Shown here one piece after another: positions 48,290 through 48,970 of a stretch of 48,970 nucleotides of DNA (position 1 is its first letter; each line of letters starts with the position of its first letter). Both the position numbers and the translations under genes were made by a program. The notes below the pieces were generated by a model. It had not been told where the DNA came from, ran no database searches, and saw only the letters and a program-made list of their open reading frames with translations. This DNA comes from Pseudomonadota bacterium (GTDB lineage Bacteria; Pseudomonadota; Gammaproteobacteria; JAKAQQ01): positions 1 through 48,970 of the forward strand of contig DAHXNI010000037.1 of NCBI GenBank assembly GCA_027365475.1, written 5' to 3'.

Positions 48290-48406
48290 GCACACCACCC
48301 GGATGCTGGTCGCATGACAGGTCGTGTTCGTCATTGGCCAGACCGGCTGTCATGCATCCGAGTCTCGGTCACGAGCGCCATGGACCGCTCAACTGGCGTG
48401 GTGTGC
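48290..48406. repeat. 117-bp nested palindromic element
   Basis: Perfect 9-bp outer arms GCACACCAC (48290-48298) and GTGGTGTGC (48398-48406). Nested inside: CGGAT (48300-48304)/ATCCG (48356-48360), GCATGACAG (48312-48320)/CTGTCATGC (48347-48355) and GTC (48321-48323)/GAC (48341-48343), a 17-bp interrupted hairpin with a 17-nt apical loop, plus a smaller CTCG/CGAG dyad (48364-48375). A T/A-rich stretch follows on the plus strand (48407 onward). It may be an untranslated RNA, a gsp leader or a small inverted-repeat element. Confidence 0.6.
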
Positions 48407-48629
48407 TTTAAAATTAAAAATAAAATCAATATCATTGAAGACCTTGGTGTGGGTGGGAATCCGGAAATACATTGTCTGGATTACAAAACGGAGGCTGTGG
48501 TTCCTCCATGTTGGTGGGGAGGCCGGGGTCGGACCGTTGTGCAATGCAAGAGTGTCTGTGCATCCGGAGGATGGTCCACACAGAGGGGTGGAGTAAAACA
48601 GCGTCCGGAACGTGCATTTGTAATGATTT

Positions 48630-48646
48630 ACCCCCGATGCGGGGGT
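48630..48646. repeat. GC-rich hairpin with triloop
   Basis: ACCCCCG, loop ATG, CGGGGGT: a 7-bp perfect stem. There is no T run on either side, so it is not a standard intrinsic terminator. Confidence 0.5.
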
Positions 48647-48759
48647 TGAGAGTTTAGGCAGCGAGATATGAAAACTGCTCCTAGGTTGATTGTGAAATCA
48701 GGGTGAGGGTGATCTGCTATGTCTCGAATCTCGGGATTGGTCATTCGCAGTGCTCCGCA

Positions 48760-48827
48760 GGTTGGAGTGATCCCAGGTTTGCATTGCGTAACGGCTGGCT
48801 TTGGTATGAAACTTTACCACTCCGACC
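48760..48827 (+). repeat. Long-range 10-bp stem in the right-edge leader
   Basis: GGTTGGAGTG (48760-48769) can pair with CACTCCGACC (48818-48827) with one G-U pair, closing a 48-nt domain. Together with the two hairpins downstream it makes a compact leader about 170 nt before the next start codon. I do not recognise a known riboswitch core. Confidence 0.45.
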
Positions 48828-48852
48828 GTCGTCCTTCGCGCCTGGCAGGATG

Positions 48853-48910
48853 TTTATCCCTCAAGTCATTGGCTGGGATAAGATGAAAGGGTGATACCCC
48901 TCCATCACCC
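48853..48910 (+). promoter_or_regulatory. Tandem hairpins before the right-edge gene
   Basis: TTATCCC (48854-48860)/GGGATAA (48875-48881), 14-nt loop, then GGGTGAT (48889-48895)/ATCACCC (48904-48910), 8-nt loop containing CCCCTCC. The second stem ends four bases before GGGAG, so folding could affect ribosome access. Function is inference. Confidence 0.4.
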
Positions 48911-48927
48911 CATGGGAGTTATGAGCG

Positions 48928-48970
48928 ATGAAGCAAGAAGAGGCAAAAAAAATTCATCGAAGCCGTTGAA
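48928..48970 (+). CDS. Start of a gene cut by the window, apparently frameshifted at an A8 run
   Basis: ATG 48928 lies nine bases after GGGAG (48914-48918). As written the frame reads M-K-Q-E-E-A-K-K and then runs into TGA at 48967-48969 after an eight-A homopolymer (48945-48952, counting the last base of GCA). With seven A the frame stays open and reads M-K-Q-E-E-A-K-K-F-I-E-A-V-E, a much more protein-like amphipathic start. An alternative open frame from ATG 48921 has its ribosome site only two bases away. The protein family cannot be named from 14 residues. Confidence 0.35.

Larger units (their letters stand above)
48223..48927. other. Structured non-coding interval right of gspC
   Basis: No convincing gene is seen. 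The interval holds at least five inverted-repeat structures (listed separately) and an AT-rich stretch near 48405-48440. A 111-codon frame inside it has no ribosome site or familiar content. It should contain the gsp promoter on the minus strand and a leader for the gene starting at the right edge. Confidence 0.5.

Noticed and set aside
48630-48646. Intrinsic terminator
   Set aside because: Good stem but no T run on either strand.
48314-48649. 111-codon plus-strand frame right of gspC
   Set aside because: Lies across strong inverted repeats, has no ribosome site, and has Cys/Trp-rich unfamiliar content.

Overview
The window looks like chromosomal DNA of a gammaproteobacterium or a close relative such as Acidithiobacillia, with moderately high GC. 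The main reason is the gene order nnr-tsaE-amiB-mutL-miaA-hfq-hflX-hflK-hflC-purA-(tRNA)-rnr-rlmB-rpsF-rpsR-DUF2232-rplI-dnaB-alr-radA, which matches the classical gammaproteobacterial amiB/mutL/hfq/purA/rnr/rpsF neighbourhood. The central-carbon block (GH15 glucoamylase, fused transaldolase/glucose-6-phosphate isomerase, gnd, zwf, pgl, eno, beside glk, glgA and glgC) resembles arrangements known from autotrophs that store glycogen. The lifestyle is an inference; no autotrophy gene lies in the window.

Layout. (1) The left edge holds the last 44 codons of a probable IS66-like transposase, abutting tail-to-tail a leftward set: DoxX-like membrane protein, a previously unlisted 26-codon leader ORF, and a diiron ferritin-like protein. 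(2) queG runs left, and a long rightward housekeeping block runs from nnr to radA, interrupted only by an antisense tRNA-Leu(CAG). (3) A leftward fatty-acid pair (FadJ-like bifunctional enzyme and YciA-like thioesterase) and an EEP-family nuclease/phosphatase follow. (4) The carbon-storage block has glk and glgC running right, and glgA plus the six-gene GH15/tal-pgi/gnd/zwf/pgl/eno operon running left. (5) Further left-running genes are a DUF202 membrane protein, a small outer-membrane barrel, and the type II secretion genes gspF, gspE, gspD and gspC. (6) The last ~0.7 kb carries no complete gene but is unusually rich in inverted repeats and ends at the start of a gene that is apparently frameshifted at an A8 run.

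How the genes fit together. GlgC and GlgA make glycogen from glucose-1-phosphate. The cytoplasmic-looking glucoamylase can release glucose, Glk phosphorylates it, and Zwf-Pgl-Gnd with the Tal-Pgi fusion carry glucose-6-phosphate through the oxidative pentose phosphate pathway, with enolase in lower glycolysis. The housekeeping block combines translation (rpsF, rpsR, rplI, miaA, tsaE, rlmB, queG), DNA replication and repair (dnaB, mutL, radA), RNA control (hfq, rnr), wall metabolism (amiB, alr), metabolite repair (nnr) and membrane-protease control (hflKC).

Most of the window is ordinary. The best candidates for something undescribed are the coupled leader ORF before the ferritin-like gene, the nested palindromic element upstream of gspC, and the structured leader with A8-run frameshift at the right edge.
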